Positions 1 to 9,705 are shown, counted from the stretch's first letter. The stretch is DNA of 64,000 nucleotides from Hymenobacter cyanobacteriorum (GCF_022631375.1 NZ_JALBGC010000002.1:1031238-1095237); one strand, 5' to 3'. Made by a program: numbers and translations. The notes: generated by a model not told the origin, from the letters alone.

Positions 1-723
1 CAGGCCCAGGATGCCGATTTCGTCGGCGCCGTATTCCTTGCCGGTGGCCATGAAGCGGAGCTTGTCGCCCTTCTTCATCACCCCGTTCTTGATGCGGAAC
101 AGGACTTCGATGCCGCGGTAGGAATTGAATACGGAGTCGAAAATCAGAGCCTGCAAGGGCGCTTCGGGGTCGCCAGAGGGCGCGGGCACCCGCTCGCAGA
201 TGGCGTTCAGGATGGCTTCGATGCCGATGCCGGCCTTGCCCGAGGCGTGGATGATGTCTTCTGGTTTACAGCCAATAAGGTCCACGATTTCGTCGGTCAC
301 TTCCTCCGGCATGGCGTGCGGGAGGTCGATTTTGTTGAGCACGGGGATGATTTCCAAGTCGGCCCCGATGGCGAGGTAGAGGTTGGAAATCGTCTGGGCT
401 TCGATGCCCTGCGAGGCGTCCACAATCAGGAGGGCGCCTTCGCAGGCGGCGATGCTGCGGCTTACCTCATAGCTGAAGTCGACGTGGCCGGGCGTGTCAA
501 TCAGGTTCAGCGTGTAGATTTCCCCTTTGTAGGGGTACTGCATCTGAATGGCGTGGCTCTTGATGGTGATGCCGCGCTCACGCTCCAGGTCCATGTTGTC
601 GAGCAGCTGGGCCTGCATGTCGCGCTTGGCCACGGTGCTGGTAAACTCCAACAGGCGGTCGGCCAGGGTGCTTTTGCCGTGGTCGATGTGGGCAATGATG
701 CAAAAGTTGCGGATATTCTTCAC
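1..723 (-). CDS. lepA: Elongation factor 4 (LepA), 5' part only
   Basis: Translation factor GTPase that acts on stalled or mistranslocated ribosomes. The minus strand from 723 reads [19 protein letters not shown], the LepA N-terminus with the G1 P-loop AHIDHGKST near residue 10, then the switch I motif RERGITIKS and the G3 motif DTPGHVDF. The reading frame stays open to the window edge, so 241 codons are visible and the C-terminal two thirds lies outside. The start is GTG at 723, chosen because LepA proteins normally begin MKNIRNF and because a -7 promoter box lies about 20 bases upstream. Identification is firm; the start codon is slightly less so. Confidence 0.95.
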   Translation of the reverse strand, partial: MKNIRNFCIIAHIDHGKSTLADRLLEFTSTVAKRDMQAQLLDNMDLERERGITIKSHAIQMQYPYKGEIYTLNLIDTPGHVDFSYEVSRSIAACEGALLIVDASQGIEAQTISNLYLAIGADLEIIPVLNKIDLPHAMPEEVTDEIVDLIGCKPEDIIHASGKAGIGIEAILNAICERVPAPSGDPEAPLQALIFDSVFNSYRGIEVLFRIKNGVMKKGDKLRFMATGKEYGADEIGILGL

Positions 724-744
724 AGAGGGCGGTTTTTCAGAGGG

Positions 745-752
745 CGAAGGTA
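745..752 (-). promoter_or_regulatory. -7 promoter box for lepA
   Basis: TACCTTCG on the minus strand matches the Bacteroidota -7 consensus TAnnTTTG with one change and sits 21 bases upstream of the GTG start of lepA. Confidence 0.5.
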
Positions 753-809
753 CGAACCAAGGGCCGCAAAAGCCAGCCCGGGGGCGGCCACCGGCTGCAA
801 CCGCACCGG

Positions 810-839
810 TTGGCATCTGCGCACAAGTGCTTAGTTTTG
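810..839 (+). promoter_or_regulatory. Bacteroidota-type promoter for the 875 membrane protein gene
   Basis: TTG at 810-812 and TAGTTTTG at 832-839 are separated by 19 bases, matching the TTG / TAnnTTTG promoter of Bacteroidota primary sigma factor. The start codon follows 35 bases further on. Confidence 0.55.
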
Positions 840-874
840 CCAATTAGCCTTTACTTGCTCCCTAAGCTGCGCCT

Positions 875-1729
875 ATGCAACCGGAAACTTCTACGTTATC
901 AGCCCGGACGACCGACGCCGAAAAAAATAAGTTCATCATCTCGGCCGTCAACGGCACGGGGCTTTACGTGCTGGCCTACTACCTCGTGTGGGGGGTATAC
1001 AATGCGGTGAAAGTGCAGGCTTCGCACTTTTTTCATTTGCGCGGCCTCTGGACGCCCAGCCGGGTGGTGTACACGCTGGGCGACAACGAATGGTGGCGCA
1101 CCGCCGTGGTGACGGTGTACAGCATGGGGCCGCTGGTGTGCCTGCTGGTGGGGCTCATTGCATTTCGCTGGTACTGGCGCAGCGAACGGGCCCGGCGGGG
1201 GCAACGCAAGCTGTTGCTGCTATGGGTAGCGTTTCAGGCGTGCAATGCCGTGTTTGGCGCGCTGCTGGCCGACACATTCACGCAATCGGGCTCGTGGTAC
1301 GTATTCGACTGGCTGTTTCGCCTCGGCAACGTGGTGAACGTGGTGCTGGCCCTGCTGGCCGGGCTGGTCCAGTTGGGGCTGGGCTACTTTGGGGCCATTG
1401 CCTTTCTGCAGGCGCACGACTCCAGAACGGTGATGCGCTACACCAACCGCCAGAAAATGGTGGTAAGCACCCTGGTGGTGCCGTGGGTGGTGGGCAGCCT
1501 GTTTATTATGCTGCTGAAACAGCCCTACCTGACGATTCAGGAAATCCTGCACCTGGCCATGATGGGGCTACTGATTACCCCCATGGCACTCGGCTGCCTG
1601 AACGAAGTTTTTTCCGATACCGTGAAGCGGCCGCAGGCAACGCGCATCGCCTGGGGGCTGCTGGCCCTGGCCGTAGCGATTGCCGTGGCCTGGCGGCTGG
1701 CACTGAGTCCGCCCGTGGTATTCGGCTAG
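875..1729 (+). CDS. Multi-pass membrane protein of unknown function
   Basis: 284 residues with about seven hydrophobic segments (roughly residues 25-45, 83-103, 118-135, 148-175, 195-212, 222-240 and 257-278), separated by short loops containing arginine-rich stretches such as RSERARRGQRK near residue 105. There is no signal peptide and no enzymatic motif that I recognise. It stands alone, with its own promoter upstream and a rho-independent terminator 20 bases after the stop, so it is probably a single-gene transcript. It probably sits in the inner membrane. I cannot assign a family. Confidence 0.75.
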   Translation: MQPETSTLSARTTDAEKNKFIISAVNGTGLYVLAYYLVWGVYNAVKVQASHFFHLRGLWTPSRVVYTLGDNEWWRTAVVTVYSMGPLVCLLVGLIAFRWYWRSERARRGQRKLLLLWVAFQACNAVFGALLADTFTQSGSWYVFDWLFRLGNVVNVVLALLAGLVQLGLGYFGAIAFLQAHDSRTVMRYTNRQKMVVSTLVVPWVVGSLFIMLLKQPYLTIQEILHLAMMGLLITPMALGCLNEVFSDTVKRPQATRIAWGLLALAVAIAVAWRLALSPPVVFG

Positions 1730-1742
1730 GCCGTGATTACTA

Positions 1743-1773
1743 AAAAAAAGCCCCGGCCAGCCGGGGCTTTTTT
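1743..1773 (+). terminator. Rho-independent terminator
   Basis: Stem AGCCCCGG / CCGGGGCT (1749-1756 with 1761-1768), loop CCAG, flanked by an A-run before and a T-run after. It ends the membrane protein gene. Confidence 0.85.
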
Positions 1774-1952
1774 GTGACTAACCGCACGCCGGATGCGCCA
1801 AAAACTCTTGCTAAGATTGGAAATAACGGCGTTAGCTACACTTGCTACGGCATCACTGCGGGACCGGGGCCAACTCTAGGCAGTGAAAGATAGTAAGGTA
1901 TACGAGAGGCTTGTCCTCAAATAATCTTTCACCTCACATCCACCACCGTTTT

Positions 1953-2360
1953 ATGGGAATTACCCTGCAACAGGCCCAGGCCGCCATTCAGGCCGCTCAC
2001 CAGAAAGCCCTTGAAATGGGCGTTAAGATGAATATTGCCGTGGTCGACGCCGGGGCCAACCTCACGGCTTTCGTTCGCATGGACGGCGCCTGGCTGGGCT
2101 CGCTCGACATCTCGATTAAAAAGGCGAAAACGGCCCGTTTCTTCGATATGCCCACCGGCGACCTTGGCAAAGCCTCGCAACCCGGCGGCTCGCTCTATAA
2201 CATCGAGCACTCCAATGGCGGCCTCATCACCTTCCCCGGCGGCCTGCCCATTAAAGATGCCGACGGCCACGTTATTGGCGCCATCGGCGTATCGGGCAGC
2301 ACCGTGGAAGATGACCACGCCGTGGCTGAGGCCGGGATGAAGGCGATTGAGAACCAGTAA
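1953..2360 (+). CDS. GlcG/HbpS family (DUF336) protein
   Basis: 135 residues starting [19 protein letters not shown]. The pattern [24 protein letters not shown], followed by KKAKTARFF and a glycine-rich end ([20 protein letters not shown]), is that of the GlcG/HbpS fold, whose members include a heme-binding sensor from Streptomyces and proteins of glycolate and propanediol loci; the biochemical role is mostly unknown. A TTG at 1911 in the same frame would add 14 residues, but ATG at 1953 gives the usual family start. Only 52 bases separate it from the formaldehyde dehydrogenase gene, so the two are probably co-transcribed. Confidence 0.8.
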   Translation: MGITLQQAQAAIQAAHQKALEMGVKMNIAVVDAGANLTAFVRMDGAWLGSLDISIKKAKTARFFDMPTGDLGKASQPGGSLYNIEHSNGGLITFPGGLPIKDADGHVIGAIGVSGSTVEDDHAVAEAGMKAIENQ

Positions 2361-2412
2361 GCAGTTGTCGTTCAGCGCGTCACGTCATTTTCATCCTTAA
2401 TCCCCGAATTCT

Positions 2413-3645
2413 ATGGCCAGCAACAGAGGCGTAGTGTATCTGGGTCCCGGCAAAGTCGAGGTCCAAAGCATTGATTTTCCTGAGCTAAAAAACCCCAAGG
2501 GCAAGAAAATTACTCACGGGGTGATTCTGAAAGTAGTTTCGACCAACATCTGCGGCTCAGACCAGCACATGGTGCGCGGCCGGACCACGGCCCCTGCTGG
2601 CTTGGTGCTGGGCCACGAAATCACGGGCGAGGTGATTGAAGCCGGGACCGACGTGGAATTCCTGAAAAAGGGCGACCTCGTTTCGGTGCCATTCAACGTG
2701 GCCTGCGGCCGCTGCCGCACCTGCAAGGAAATGAAAACCGGCATCTGCCTGACCGTGAATGAGGGCCGCGCAGGCGGGGCTTACGGCTACGTGGACATGG
2801 GCGGCTGGGTCGGCGGCCAGGCCGAATATGTGATGGTGCCGTATGCCGATTTCAACCTGTTGAAATTTCCGAACAAGGACCAGGCGATGGAGAAAATCCG
2901 GGACCTGACCATGCTGAGCGACATTTTCCCGACCGGCTTCCACGGGGCAGTGAAGGCCGGTGTGGGGCCGGGCACCACGGTGTATGTGGCCGGCGCGGGC
3001 CCGGTGGGTTTGGCAGCAGCGGCTTCGGCGCACCTGCTGGGCGCGGCCGTGGTGATAGTGGGCGACATGAACAAGGCGCGCCTGGCGCACGCCCGCTCCT
3101 TCGGCTGCGAAACGGTGGACTTGAACGAGGACGCCAACCTGGCCGACCAGATTGCCAACATCCTGGGCGTGCCCGAGATTGATTGCGCCATCGACTGCGT
3201 GGGCTTTGAGGCCAGCGGCCACGGCGCCCAGGCCAAAACCGAAGTGCCCGCCGCGGTGCTCAACTCGTTGATGGAAATCACCCGGGCGGGCGGCTCCATC
3301 GGCATTCCCGGCCTGTACGTCACCGACGACCCCGGCGCAAAAGAAGCGGCCGCCAAAACTGGCAATCTGTCCATCCGCTTTGGGCTGGGTTGGGCCAAGA
3401 GCCATTCCTTCCACACCGGCCAAACGCCCGTGATGAGCTACAACCGCCAGCTCATGCAGGCCATTCTATACGACAAAGTACAGATTGCGAAAGCTGTGAA
3501 TGTGGAAATCATCAGCTTGGACGACGCACCGAAAGGCTACGCCGAGTTTGATAAGGGCGTGGCCCGGAAATTCGTCATCAACCCGCACAACCTGATTCCG
3601 GACGTGAAGCCGAAAGCTAAAAAGAAGGCAAAGGCCGACGCTTGA
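2413..3645 (+). CDS. fdhA: Glutathione-independent formaldehyde dehydrogenase (zinc alcohol dehydrogenase family)
   Basis: 410 residues, close to the roughly 400 of the Pseudomonas putida enzyme that oxidises formaldehyde to formate with a tightly bound NAD. Visible zinc ligands: catalytic Cys47 (NICGSD), His68 (LGHE) and Asp near 171 (LSDIFPTG); structural Cys98, 101, 104 and 112 (ACGRCRTCKEMKTGIC). The Rossmann motif GAGPVGLAAA follows near residue 195. An odd lysine-rich tail (KPKAKKKAKADA) extends beyond the usual end. Some relatives are formaldehyde dismutases or general alcohol dehydrogenases, so substrate is inferred. It probably shares a transcript with the GlcG-like gene and may detoxify aldehydes. 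Confidence 0.88.
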   Translation: MASNRGVVYLGPGKVEVQSIDFPELKNPKGKKITHGVILKVVSTNICGSDQHMVRGRTTAPAGLVLGHEITGEVIEAGTDVEFLKKGDLVSVPFNVACGRCRTCKEMKTGICLTVNEGRAGGAYGYVDMGGWVGGQAEYVMVPYADFNLLKFPNKDQAMEKIRDLTMLSDIFPTGFHGAVKAGVGPGTTVYVAGAGPVGLAAAASAHLLGAAVVIVGDMNKARLAHARSFGCETVDLNEDANLADQIANILGVPEIDCAIDCVGFEASGHGAQAKTEVPAAVLNSLMEITRAGGSIGIPGLYVTDDPGAKEAAAKTGNLSIRFGLGWAKSHSFHTGQTPVMSYNRQLMQAILYDKVQIAKAVNVEIISLDDAPKGYAEFDKGVARKFVINPHNLIPDVKPKAKKKAKADA

Positions 3646-3759
3646 GCATCGGGTGGAATCTGAAGCAACAGCCGGGCTGCCAGGGAGGCAGGCCGGCTGT
3701 TTGCGTTATTGAGCCATTACTCAAGTCTTCACACAACTGCCCTACCGGAGCGTTATCCG

Positions 3760-3767
3760 TACCTTCG
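3760..3767 (+). promoter_or_regulatory. -7 promoter box for icmF
   Basis: TACCTTCG matches TAnnTTTG with one change, 57 bases upstream of the icmF start codon. Confidence 0.45.
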
Positions 3768-3824
3768 CACACGTTTTCCACCCTTATGGTCGCGGCCTCC
3801 AAAGTCTGCGCTACTCCCTAAAAT

Positions 3825-6800
3825 ATGCACCCTGCTCCCACCGCGCCCTACAAACCGAAGAACCACGTTCGCATCGTTACCGCCGCCGCTTTGTTCGACG
3901 GGCACGACGCGGCCATCAACATCATGCGCCGCATCATTCAGAGCAGCGGCGCGGAGGTCATTCACCTCGGGCACAACCGCTCGGTGCAGGAAATCGTGGA
4001 TTGCGCCATTCAGGAAGATGCCCAGGCCATTGCCATTACCAGCTACCAGGGCGGGCACAACGAGTACTTCAAGTACATGCACGACCTGCTGAAGGAACGC
4101 GGTGCGGGCCATATCAAAATCTTCGGTGGCGGCGGCGGCGTGATTCTGCCCACCGAAATTGCAGAGCTGATGGGCTATGGCATCACCCGCATCTACTCGC
4201 CGGATGATGGCCGCGCAATGGGCTTGCAGGGCATGATTAATGACTTGCTGGAGAGTGCGGACTTCCCGACGGGTGAGAACCTGAATGGCGAGGCCGGCCA
4301 CGTCAAGGAGAAAGACGCCCGCAGCATCGGCCGCTTGATTTCGGCGGCGGAGAACTTCCCGGAGGAGTTTGAGCGGGTGAAAGGCCAGCTAGTTTCGGAG
4401 TTTCAACTCAGCGAGAACAGCCAGAACCAATCCCTGAAATCCGGCCACTCCGCTCCTATTCTCGGCATTACGGGCACGGGCGGCGCGGGCAAATCCAGCT
4501 TGGTGGATGAGCTGGTGCGGCGCTTCTTGATGGATTTCCCGGACAAGACCATTGCTATTATTTCCGTGGACCCCAGCAAGCGCAAAACGGGCGGGGCGCT
4601 GCTGGGCGACCGGATTCGGATGAATGCCATCAACTCGCCGCGGGTGTACATGCGCAGCCTGGCCACGCGCCAGAGCAACCTCGCGCTGAGCCGCTACGTG
4701 CAGGACGCCGTGGACGTGGTGCGCGCCGCCAACTACGACCTCATTATTCTGGAGACTTCGGGCATCGGGCAGTCCGACACCGAAATCATCGAGCACTCCG
4801 ACGCCAGTCTCTACGTGATGACGCCGGAGTACGGCGCGGCCACGCAGTTGGAAAAAATCGACATGCTCGATTTTGCTGATGTGATTGCGCTAAACAAGTT
4901 CGACAAGCGCGGGGCACTGGATGCGCTGCGCGACGTACGCAAGCAGTACCAGCGCAACCACGGCCTCTGGGACACGCCCACGGACCAAATGCCGGTGTTC
5001 GGTACCATTGCCTCGCAATTCAACGACCCCGGCATGAACCGGCTGTACCGGGCGGTGCTGAAGATGCTGGAAACCAAAACCGGCGCCACCTTCGCCTCGC
5101 ACCTGGAAACCAGCGCCGAGGATTCGGAGAAGATTTACATCATCCCGCCGCACCGCACCCGCTACCTCTCCGAGATTGCCGAAACCAACCGCGCCTACGA
5201 CCAGCGCGTGCGCGAGCAGGCCAACATTGCGGAAGTAGCCGGCGCGTTCGCCAAACTGGAGCAGCACTACCGCGACGAGAAAAAGAGCAGCGAGAGCATG
5301 GTGGGCGAGTTCGAGAAGAACAAACAAACCCAGCTGCGCCGTCTCGATGCCGACAGCCAGGCCATTCTGGAAAACTGGGAAAACACGCTGCAGAACTACC
5401 GCAACCCGGAGTACGTGTACTCGGTGCGGGGCAAGGAAATCCGGGTGCAGACGCACACCAAGTCGCTTTCGGGCAATATGATTCCGAAGGTGTCGGTGCC
5501 GCGCTACACGGGCTGGGGCGACCGGCTGCGCTGGGCCATGCAGGAGAACTTCCCCGGCGAATTCCCTTACACGGCCGGTGTGTTCCCCTTCAAGCGCGAG
5601 GGTGAAGACCCAACCCGCATGTTTGCCGGCGAGGGCGGGCCGGAGCGCACCAACCGCCGCTTCCACTACGTGAGCATGGGCCTGCCCGCCAAGCGCCTGA
5701 GCACGGCCTTCGACTCGGTGACGCTGTATGGCGAGGACCCGGATTTGCGGCCCGACATCTACGGCAAAATCGGCAACGCGGGCGTGAGCATTGCCTGCCT
5801 GGATGATGCCAAGAAGCTGTATTCGGGGTTCAACCTGGCCAACCCCAGCACCTCGGTTTCGATGACCATCAACGGCCCGGCGGCCACGCTGGCGGCGTTT
5901 TTCATGAACGCGGCCATCGACCAGCAGTGCGAGCTCTACATTAAGGAGCACGAGCTGACGGCCGAAGTCGATGCCAAAATCGACGCGCTGTTTGCGGCCA
6001 AGGGCCAGCCTCGCCCCCGCTACCAGGGCGAGCTGCCGGCCGGCAACGACGGCCTGGGCCTGCTGCTGCTCGGCGTGACTGGCGAGGACGTGCTGCCCGC
6101 CGACGTGTACGCCGCCATCAAGGCCAAGACGCTGACGCAGGTGCGCGGCACCGTGCAGGCCGATATTCTGAAGGAAGACCAGGCTCAGAACACCTGCATT
6201 TTCAGCACCGAGTTTGCGCTGCGCCTGATGGGCGACGTGCAGGAGTATTTCATCACCGAGAAGGTGCGGAATTTCTACTCCGTGTCCATCTCCGGCTACC
6301 ACATTGCCGAGGCCGGGGCCAACCCGATTACGCAGCTGGCCCTCACGCTGAGCAACGGCTTCACGTTCGTGGAATACTACGTGAGCCGGGGCATGAGCGT
6401 GAACGACTTCGCGCCCAACCTGAGCTTCTTCTTCTCCAACGGCATCGACCCGGAGTACGCCGTGATTGGGCGGGTGGCGCGCCGCATCTGGGCCAAGGCC
6501 ATGAAGCTGAAGTACGGCGCCGACGCCCGCAGCCAGATGCTGAAGTACCACATCCAGACCTCGGGCCGCAGCCTGCACGCCCAGGAAATCGACTTCAATG
6601 ACATCCGCACCACGCTGCAGGCCCTGTACGCCATCTACGACAACTGCAACTCGCTGCACACGAATGCCTACGACGAGGCCATCACCACGCCCACCGAGGA
6701 GTCGGTGCGCCGGGCCATGGCCATTCAGCTCATCATCAACCGGGAGCTGGGCCTGGCCAAAAACGAAAACCCGCTGCAAGGCTCTTTCATCATCGAGGAG

Positions 6801-7244
6801 CTGACCGACCTGGTGGAAGAGGCGGTGCTGCTCGAATTCGACCGCATCACGGAGCGCGGCGGCGTGCTCGGGGCCATGGAAACCATGTACCAGCGCGGCA
6901 AAATCCAGGAGGAAAGCATGCACTACGAGATGCTGAAGCACACGGGCGAGTACCCCATCATCGGGGTGAATACCTTCCTCTCGTCGAAGGGCTCGCCCAC
7001 GGTGGTGCCGGCCGAAGTCATCCGGGCCACGGAGGAGGAAAAGCAATACCAAATCGACATGCTCCAGCTGCTGCACCAGCGCAACGCCGACCAGGCCCCG
7101 GCGCGCCTCAAGCAGCTTCAGCAAGTGGCCGTGGCCAACGGCAACCTCTTCGCCGAGCTGATGGAAACGGTGAAATACTGCTCGCTCGGCCAGATTACGA
7201 ACGCGCTGTTTGAGGTCGGCGGCCAGTACCGGCGGAATATGTAG
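3825..7244 (+). CDS. icmF: Fused isobutyryl-CoA mutase (IcmF)
   Basis: Adenosylcobalamin enzyme interconverting isobutyryl-CoA and n-butyryl-CoA (some also isovaleryl/pivalyl-CoA), with its G-protein chaperone in the same chain. The 1139 residues show, in order: a B12-binding domain (about 15-150; base-off motif DGHDAA, then SYQGGH and a five-glycine run), a MeaB-type GTPase (about 210-460; P-loop GTGGAGKSS near 217, NKFDKRG as the guanine-specificity loop), a helical linker, and the mutase barrel (about 555-1139; [14 protein letters not shown]). This order separates IcmF from methylmalonyl-CoA mutase, which lacks the internal GTPase. Acts in the cytosol in branched-chain acyl-CoA metabolism. 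It is a single gene with its own promoter; the next gene starts 9 bases later but is compositionally foreign. Confidence 0.95.
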   Translation: MHPAPTAPYKPKNHVRIVTAAALFDGHDAAINIMRRIIQSSGAEVIHLGHNRSVQEIVDCAIQEDAQAIAITSYQGGHNEYFKYMHDLLKERGAGHIKIFGGGGGVILPTEIAELMGYGITRIYSPDDGRAMGLQGMINDLLESADFPTGENLNGEAGHVKEKDARSIGRLISAAENFPEEFERVKGQLVSEFQLSENSQNQSLKSGHSAPILGITGTGGAGKSSLVDELVRRFLMDFPDKTIAIISVDPSKRKTGGALLGDRIRMNAINSPRVYMRSLATRQSNLALSRYVQDAVDVVRAANYDLIILETSGIGQSDTEIIEHSDASLYVMTPEYGAATQLEKIDMLDFADVIALNKFDKRGALDALRDVRKQYQRNHGLWDTPTDQMPVFGTIASQFNDPGMNRLYRAVLKMLETKTGATFASHLETSAEDSEKIYIIPPHRTRYLSEIAETNRAYDQRVREQANIAEVAGAFAKLEQHYRDEKKSSESMVGEFEKNKQTQLRRLDADSQAILENWENTLQNYRNPEYVYSVRGKEIRVQTHTKSLSGNMIPKVSVPRYTGWGDRLRWAMQENFPGEFPYTAGVFPFKREGEDPTRMFAGEGGPERTNRRFHYVSMGLPAKRLSTAFDSVTLYGEDPDLRPDIYGKIGNAGVSIACLDDAKKLYSGFNLANPSTSVSMTINGPAATLAAFFMNAAIDQQCELYIKEHELTAEVDAKIDALFAAKGQPRPRYQGELPAGNDGLGLLLLGVTGEDVLPADVYAAIKAKTLTQVRGTVQADILKEDQAQNTCIFSTEFALRLMGDVQEYFITEKVRNFYSVSISGYHIAEAGANPITQLALTLSNGFTFVEYYVSRGMSVNDFAPNLSFFFSNGIDPEYAVIGRVARRIWAKAMKLKYGADARSQMLKYHIQTSGRSLHAQEIDFNDIRTTLQALYAIYDNCNSLHTNAYDEAITTPTEESVRRAMAIQLIINRELGLAKNENPLQGSFIIEELTDLVEEAVLLEFDRITERGGVLGAMETMYQRGKIQEESMHYEMLKHTGEYPIIGVNTFLSSKGSPTVVPAEVIRATEEEKQYQIDMLQLLHQRNADQAPARLKQLQQVAVANGNLFAELMETVKYCSLGQITNALFEVGGQYRRNM

Positions 7245-7253
7245 GGTCCAATT

Positions 7254-8150
7254 ATGGGAACTACAATCAAACGAATCTATACCGGACTACCAGAGCACCT
7301 TGTAAAAGAGGTGCTCTGGGTAGAACGCAATTACAGGATTAACGAACTCTCACATCAGCCTGGTGGCTTTGACATTGTTATCGAATATAAATCAGGCAAT
7401 GTTCTGGGTTACGACTGGATAAAAAGACCTAGTCATTATATCGAGAAAATATTGCAAACTGAATACATTCAGGAAGAAAAAGGGTTTCACCAATTAACAG
7501 ATGATGAGCAGAATGCTCTTGCATTAAAATATATTCGTGCAGCTTATGCAAGGAATTATAAAGACAAGAAGAATTACGATTCAGCAGTATTCAAGCAAGT
7601 ATGGAATTCATCAATGTCTTTCAACACAATTGTAAAAGCTTTATGCGCTTTTGAAGAAGACACAGTACCTTTTAAAAACCGTCTTACTGTCGCAGAAAAG
7701 TTTATGAAGCACAGCAAGATATCGAACATTAAGCAGTTAAATTATTTTTCACTCGAAACGGGTATAGTAAGTAAATCATTTACAAAACCATTTGAAGTCA
7801 GTGGAAGCCTTGAACTAGGCGAGATGTTTCATTGGGATATTTTTTCAGAGTTTCCAACTCAAATATTAGAAGAGTTATGGCTTAATAAGCAACCAGACAT
7901 CAGGATATCAGACATGAGCACAACGCTTCAAGTTACTGCGGTGATAGAAGTATTTTATAACAAAGTTGTTTTACAGGTCAATAGCCCTAGCACCGGAATT
8001 CGCATGGTCAACGACATACCCACTATAATTAAACTATACCCTACGCCATTTACACTAATTGTTAATGACAATGGTATCCACCTTTTCAGCAAAGACAAAT
8101 CTTGCATCACGATTGGAGGAAATCCCGATGAATGGGTCTTTTCAGATTAA
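7254..8150 (+). CDS. AT-rich orphan gene, protein of unknown function
   Basis: 298 residues, beginning 9 bases after icmF. I do not recognise a family. The protein is soluble-looking, with no signal peptide or membrane segment; an N-terminal stretch GGFDIVIEYKSG..LGYDWIK suggests a beta-rich small domain, the middle (residues about 80-165) looks helical and lysine-rich, and the C-terminal third returns to beta-like alternation. Composition differs sharply from its neighbours: 20 of 60 bases at 7501-7560 are G or C, and AAT, AAA, TTA and ATA codons are common, whereas icmF is strongly GC-rich. Recent horizontal acquisition is the simplest reading. The tight spacing implies read-through from icmF, though no functional link is implied. 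Confidence 0.7.
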   Translation: MGTTIKRIYTGLPEHLVKEVLWVERNYRINELSHQPGGFDIVIEYKSGNVLGYDWIKRPSHYIEKILQTEYIQEEKGFHQLTDDEQNALALKYIRAAYARNYKDKKNYDSAVFKQVWNSSMSFNTIVKALCAFEEDTVPFKNRLTVAEKFMKHSKISNIKQLNYFSLETGIVSKSFTKPFEVSGSLELGEMFHWDIFSEFPTQILEELWLNKQPDIRISDMSTTLQVTAVIEVFYNKVVLQVNSPSTGIRMVNDIPTIIKLYPTPFTLIVNDNGIHLFSKDKSCITIGGNPDEWVFSD

Positions 8151-8214
8151 TTCCTGTTTATTAAAATCGACAGGGTGGCGTAAATAGGTGCCACTTAATT
8201 CGCAACCAGTCACA

Positions 8215-8252
8215 AACAACCTGCCTTCCCCACCTCGGGAGGGCAGGTTGTT
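8215..8252. terminator. Large hairpin after the orphan gene
   Basis: A 16-base stem with one G-T wobble (arms 8215-8230 and 8237-8252; AACAACCTGCC / GGCAGGTTGTT at the base) around a 6-base loop. It ends in T-rich sequence and lies 65 bases after the stop codon, so it is a likely terminator. The rest of the 320-base gene-free interval holds a G-rich repeat and the fic operator region. Confidence 0.55.
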
Positions 8253-8286
8253 GTGCGTAAAGGAGCGCAACTCTAAGACACATTAA

Positions 8287-8396
8287 GCTTCTTCAGCGGC
8301 ATTGAGAGGCGCCAGGGGCACTGGGACGGGCGCAGGGGCCCGCCGGGCGCGGCACTGAGAAACGCCAAGCTTCGGCGGCGGCTGGGGGGCGCGTAC
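8287..8396. repeat. G-rich intergenic repeat, copy 1
   Basis: The first half is nearly identical to 9569-9662: AGCTTC(T/C)TCAGCGGC followed by GAGAGGCGCCA and CGGGCGC, then GGGCGCGG..GAGA..AAGCTT in both. Its 3' end (CTTCGGCGGCGGCTGGGGGG) instead resembles the end of a third stretch at 10905-11000. Copies 1 and 2 flank the fic gene. Confidence 0.6.
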
Positions 8397-8400
8397 ACTT

Positions 8401-8440
8401 ATCGTATCAGCATCGTCTCGAATCGTATCAAATCGTATCA
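8401..8440 (+). promoter_or_regulatory. Iterated operator-like sites upstream of fic
   Basis: ATCGTATCA occurs at 8401-8409, 8422-8430 and 8432-8440, with a degenerate copy ATCGTCTCG at 8412-8420. The spacing is 10-11 bases, one helical turn, so a protein could load on one face of the DNA. The last copy lies where the -33 element of the promoter at 8459 should be, which suggests repression. The Fic protein's own C-terminal winged helix is a candidate ligand (inference). Confidence 0.6.
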
Positions 8441-8458
8441 CGGGGTGGGCGGGGCGCT

Positions 8459-8466
8459 TATCTTCG
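8459..8466 (+). promoter_or_regulatory. -7 promoter box abutting the fic start codon
   Basis: TATCTTCG matches TAnnTTTG with one change. It ends only 4 bases before the ATG at 8471, so the transcript is likely leaderless or nearly so. Confidence 0.5.
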
Positions 8467-8470
8467 CGGC

Positions 8471-9511
8471 ATGATAGAGCGCGTGCATACGGTGGAAGTG
8501 ACGCTGGATTGGGCCTTGCTGGCGGCGGTGAGCAAGCTCGACCGATTTGATGCCAGTTGGTCGGCCATTGAGCGTCGCGAGGGGCAGACGCTGAAGCAGC
8601 TGAAAGCCATTGCCACGGTGCGCAGCGTGGGCGCTTCGACCCGCATCGAGGGCTCGCGCATGAGCGACGCGGAGGTGGAGGTACTGCTGCGCAATACGGA
8701 TATCACCAAGCTGGAAGACCGGGATTCGCAGGAGGTGGTGGGCTATTTTCAGGTGCTGGACTTGATTGCGGAGTCCTACGCCGACATTGACATTTCGGAG
8801 AACAGCATCAAGGGGCTGCACAACCAGCTGCTCCGTTTCAGCCGCAAGGACGAATGGCACCGGGGTAACTACAAGCAGCATAGCAACGCCGTGGAAGCCA
8901 CGCTGCCGGATGGCACCAAGCAGCTAATATTTCAGACCACCGCGCCGGGCTTTGCCACCGAGGACGCCATGCGCGAACTGGTGGCCTGGTACCACGCCGA
9001 TACGGCCACCCACCCGCTGGTGAAGTGCGCCCTGTTCTGCTACGATTTTGTGAGCATCCACCCGTTTCAGGATGGCAACGGGCGCCTGAGCCGCCTGCTG
9101 GCTACCCTGCTCCTGCTCCAGAACGGCTACGTCTGGATTCAGTACGTGAGCCTGGAACACGAAATTGAGAGTCGCAAAACAGAGTATTATCGCGAACTGC
9201 AGAAATGCCAGTCGCAGCGGCCGGGCGAAAACATTTCATCATGGCTGACTTTCTTTTTTGACGCGCTGCTGAAAGTGCAACAGCAGTTGCTGCAGAAACT
9301 GACGGTGCGCGAAACGGAAACGCAGTCGTCGCCGCGGGAGAAGGCGGTGCTGGCCTTTATTGGCAATTACCCCGGCTGCAAATCGGGCCAGATTGCCGAG
9401 AAGCTGGCCATTCCATCGCCCACGGTGAAACGAATTCTAGCCGATTTACTGGTGCAGCAGCGCATAACGAAGGAAGGCAAAGGGCCGGCTACCATATACT
9501 ATGTGAGTTGA
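8471..9511 (+). CDS. Fic family protein with N-terminal inhibitory helix and C-terminal winged helix
   Basis: Fic enzymes transfer AMP or another phosphate-containing group to hydroxyl side chains of target proteins. The 346 residues carry the inhibitory motif STRIEG (56-61, pattern S/T-x3-E-G) that plugs the active site in class II Fic proteins, and the catalytic motif HPFQDGNGR starting at His197, with all key residues present. Residues about 290-346 form a winged helix (KAVLAFIGNYPG, then SGQIAEKLAIPSPTVKRILADLLVQ), typical of Fic proteins that may bind DNA. There is no antitoxin-like partner gene next to it; inhibition is built in. The upstream iterons suggest autoregulation. Whether it modifies host proteins or acts in defence cannot be read from sequence. 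Confidence 0.9.
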   Translation: MIERVHTVEVTLDWALLAAVSKLDRFDASWSAIERREGQTLKQLKAIATVRSVGASTRIEGSRMSDAEVEVLLRNTDITKLEDRDSQEVVGYFQVLDLIAESYADIDISENSIKGLHNQLLRFSRKDEWHRGNYKQHSNAVEATLPDGTKQLIFQTTAPGFATEDAMRELVAWYHADTATHPLVKCALFCYDFVSIHPFQDGNGRLSRLLATLLLLQNGYVWIQYVSLEHEIESRKTEYYRELQKCQSQRPGENISSWLTFFFDALLKVQQQLLQKLTVRETETQSSPREKAVLAFIGNYPGCKSGQIAEKLAIPSPTVKRILADLLVQQRITKEGKGPATIYYVS

Positions 9512-9568
9512 GTAGTTCGGCTGCTACGGATGCATTGGCAGTTCCACACGTACCGCTTCCCAGACACT

Positions 9569-9662
9569 CCCAGCTTCCTCAGCGGCTTGGAGAGGCGCCA
9601 AGGGCACTGGGGCGGGCGCTTGGAACATTCGGGCGCGGTTTTGAGAGGCACGTCAAGCTTGA
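9569..9662. repeat. G-rich intergenic repeat, copy 2
   Basis: Nearly the same 48-base block as at 8287 (CAGCGGCTTGGAGAGGCGCC followed by GGGCACTGGGGCGGGCGC), then a shared CGGGCGCGG..GAGAGGC..AAGCTT part. It lies in the 217-base gap after fic, which otherwise holds the next gene's promoter. Confidence 0.6.
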
Positions 9663-9705
9663 GCCTGCTAGTCTGGGTTATGCGGCAGGGATAAGCGGGG
9701 CCTCG

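Noticed and set aside
1774..1952. A possible tRNA or small RNA in the gap after the first terminator
   Set aside because: No cloverleaf, no CCA end and no strong stem; only promoter-like AT content near 1895.
4890..7124. A 744-codon open frame on the strand opposite icmF
   Set aside because: Typical antisense shadow in GC-rich coding DNA; the product is histidine- and glycine-rich without domains, and icmF is certain.
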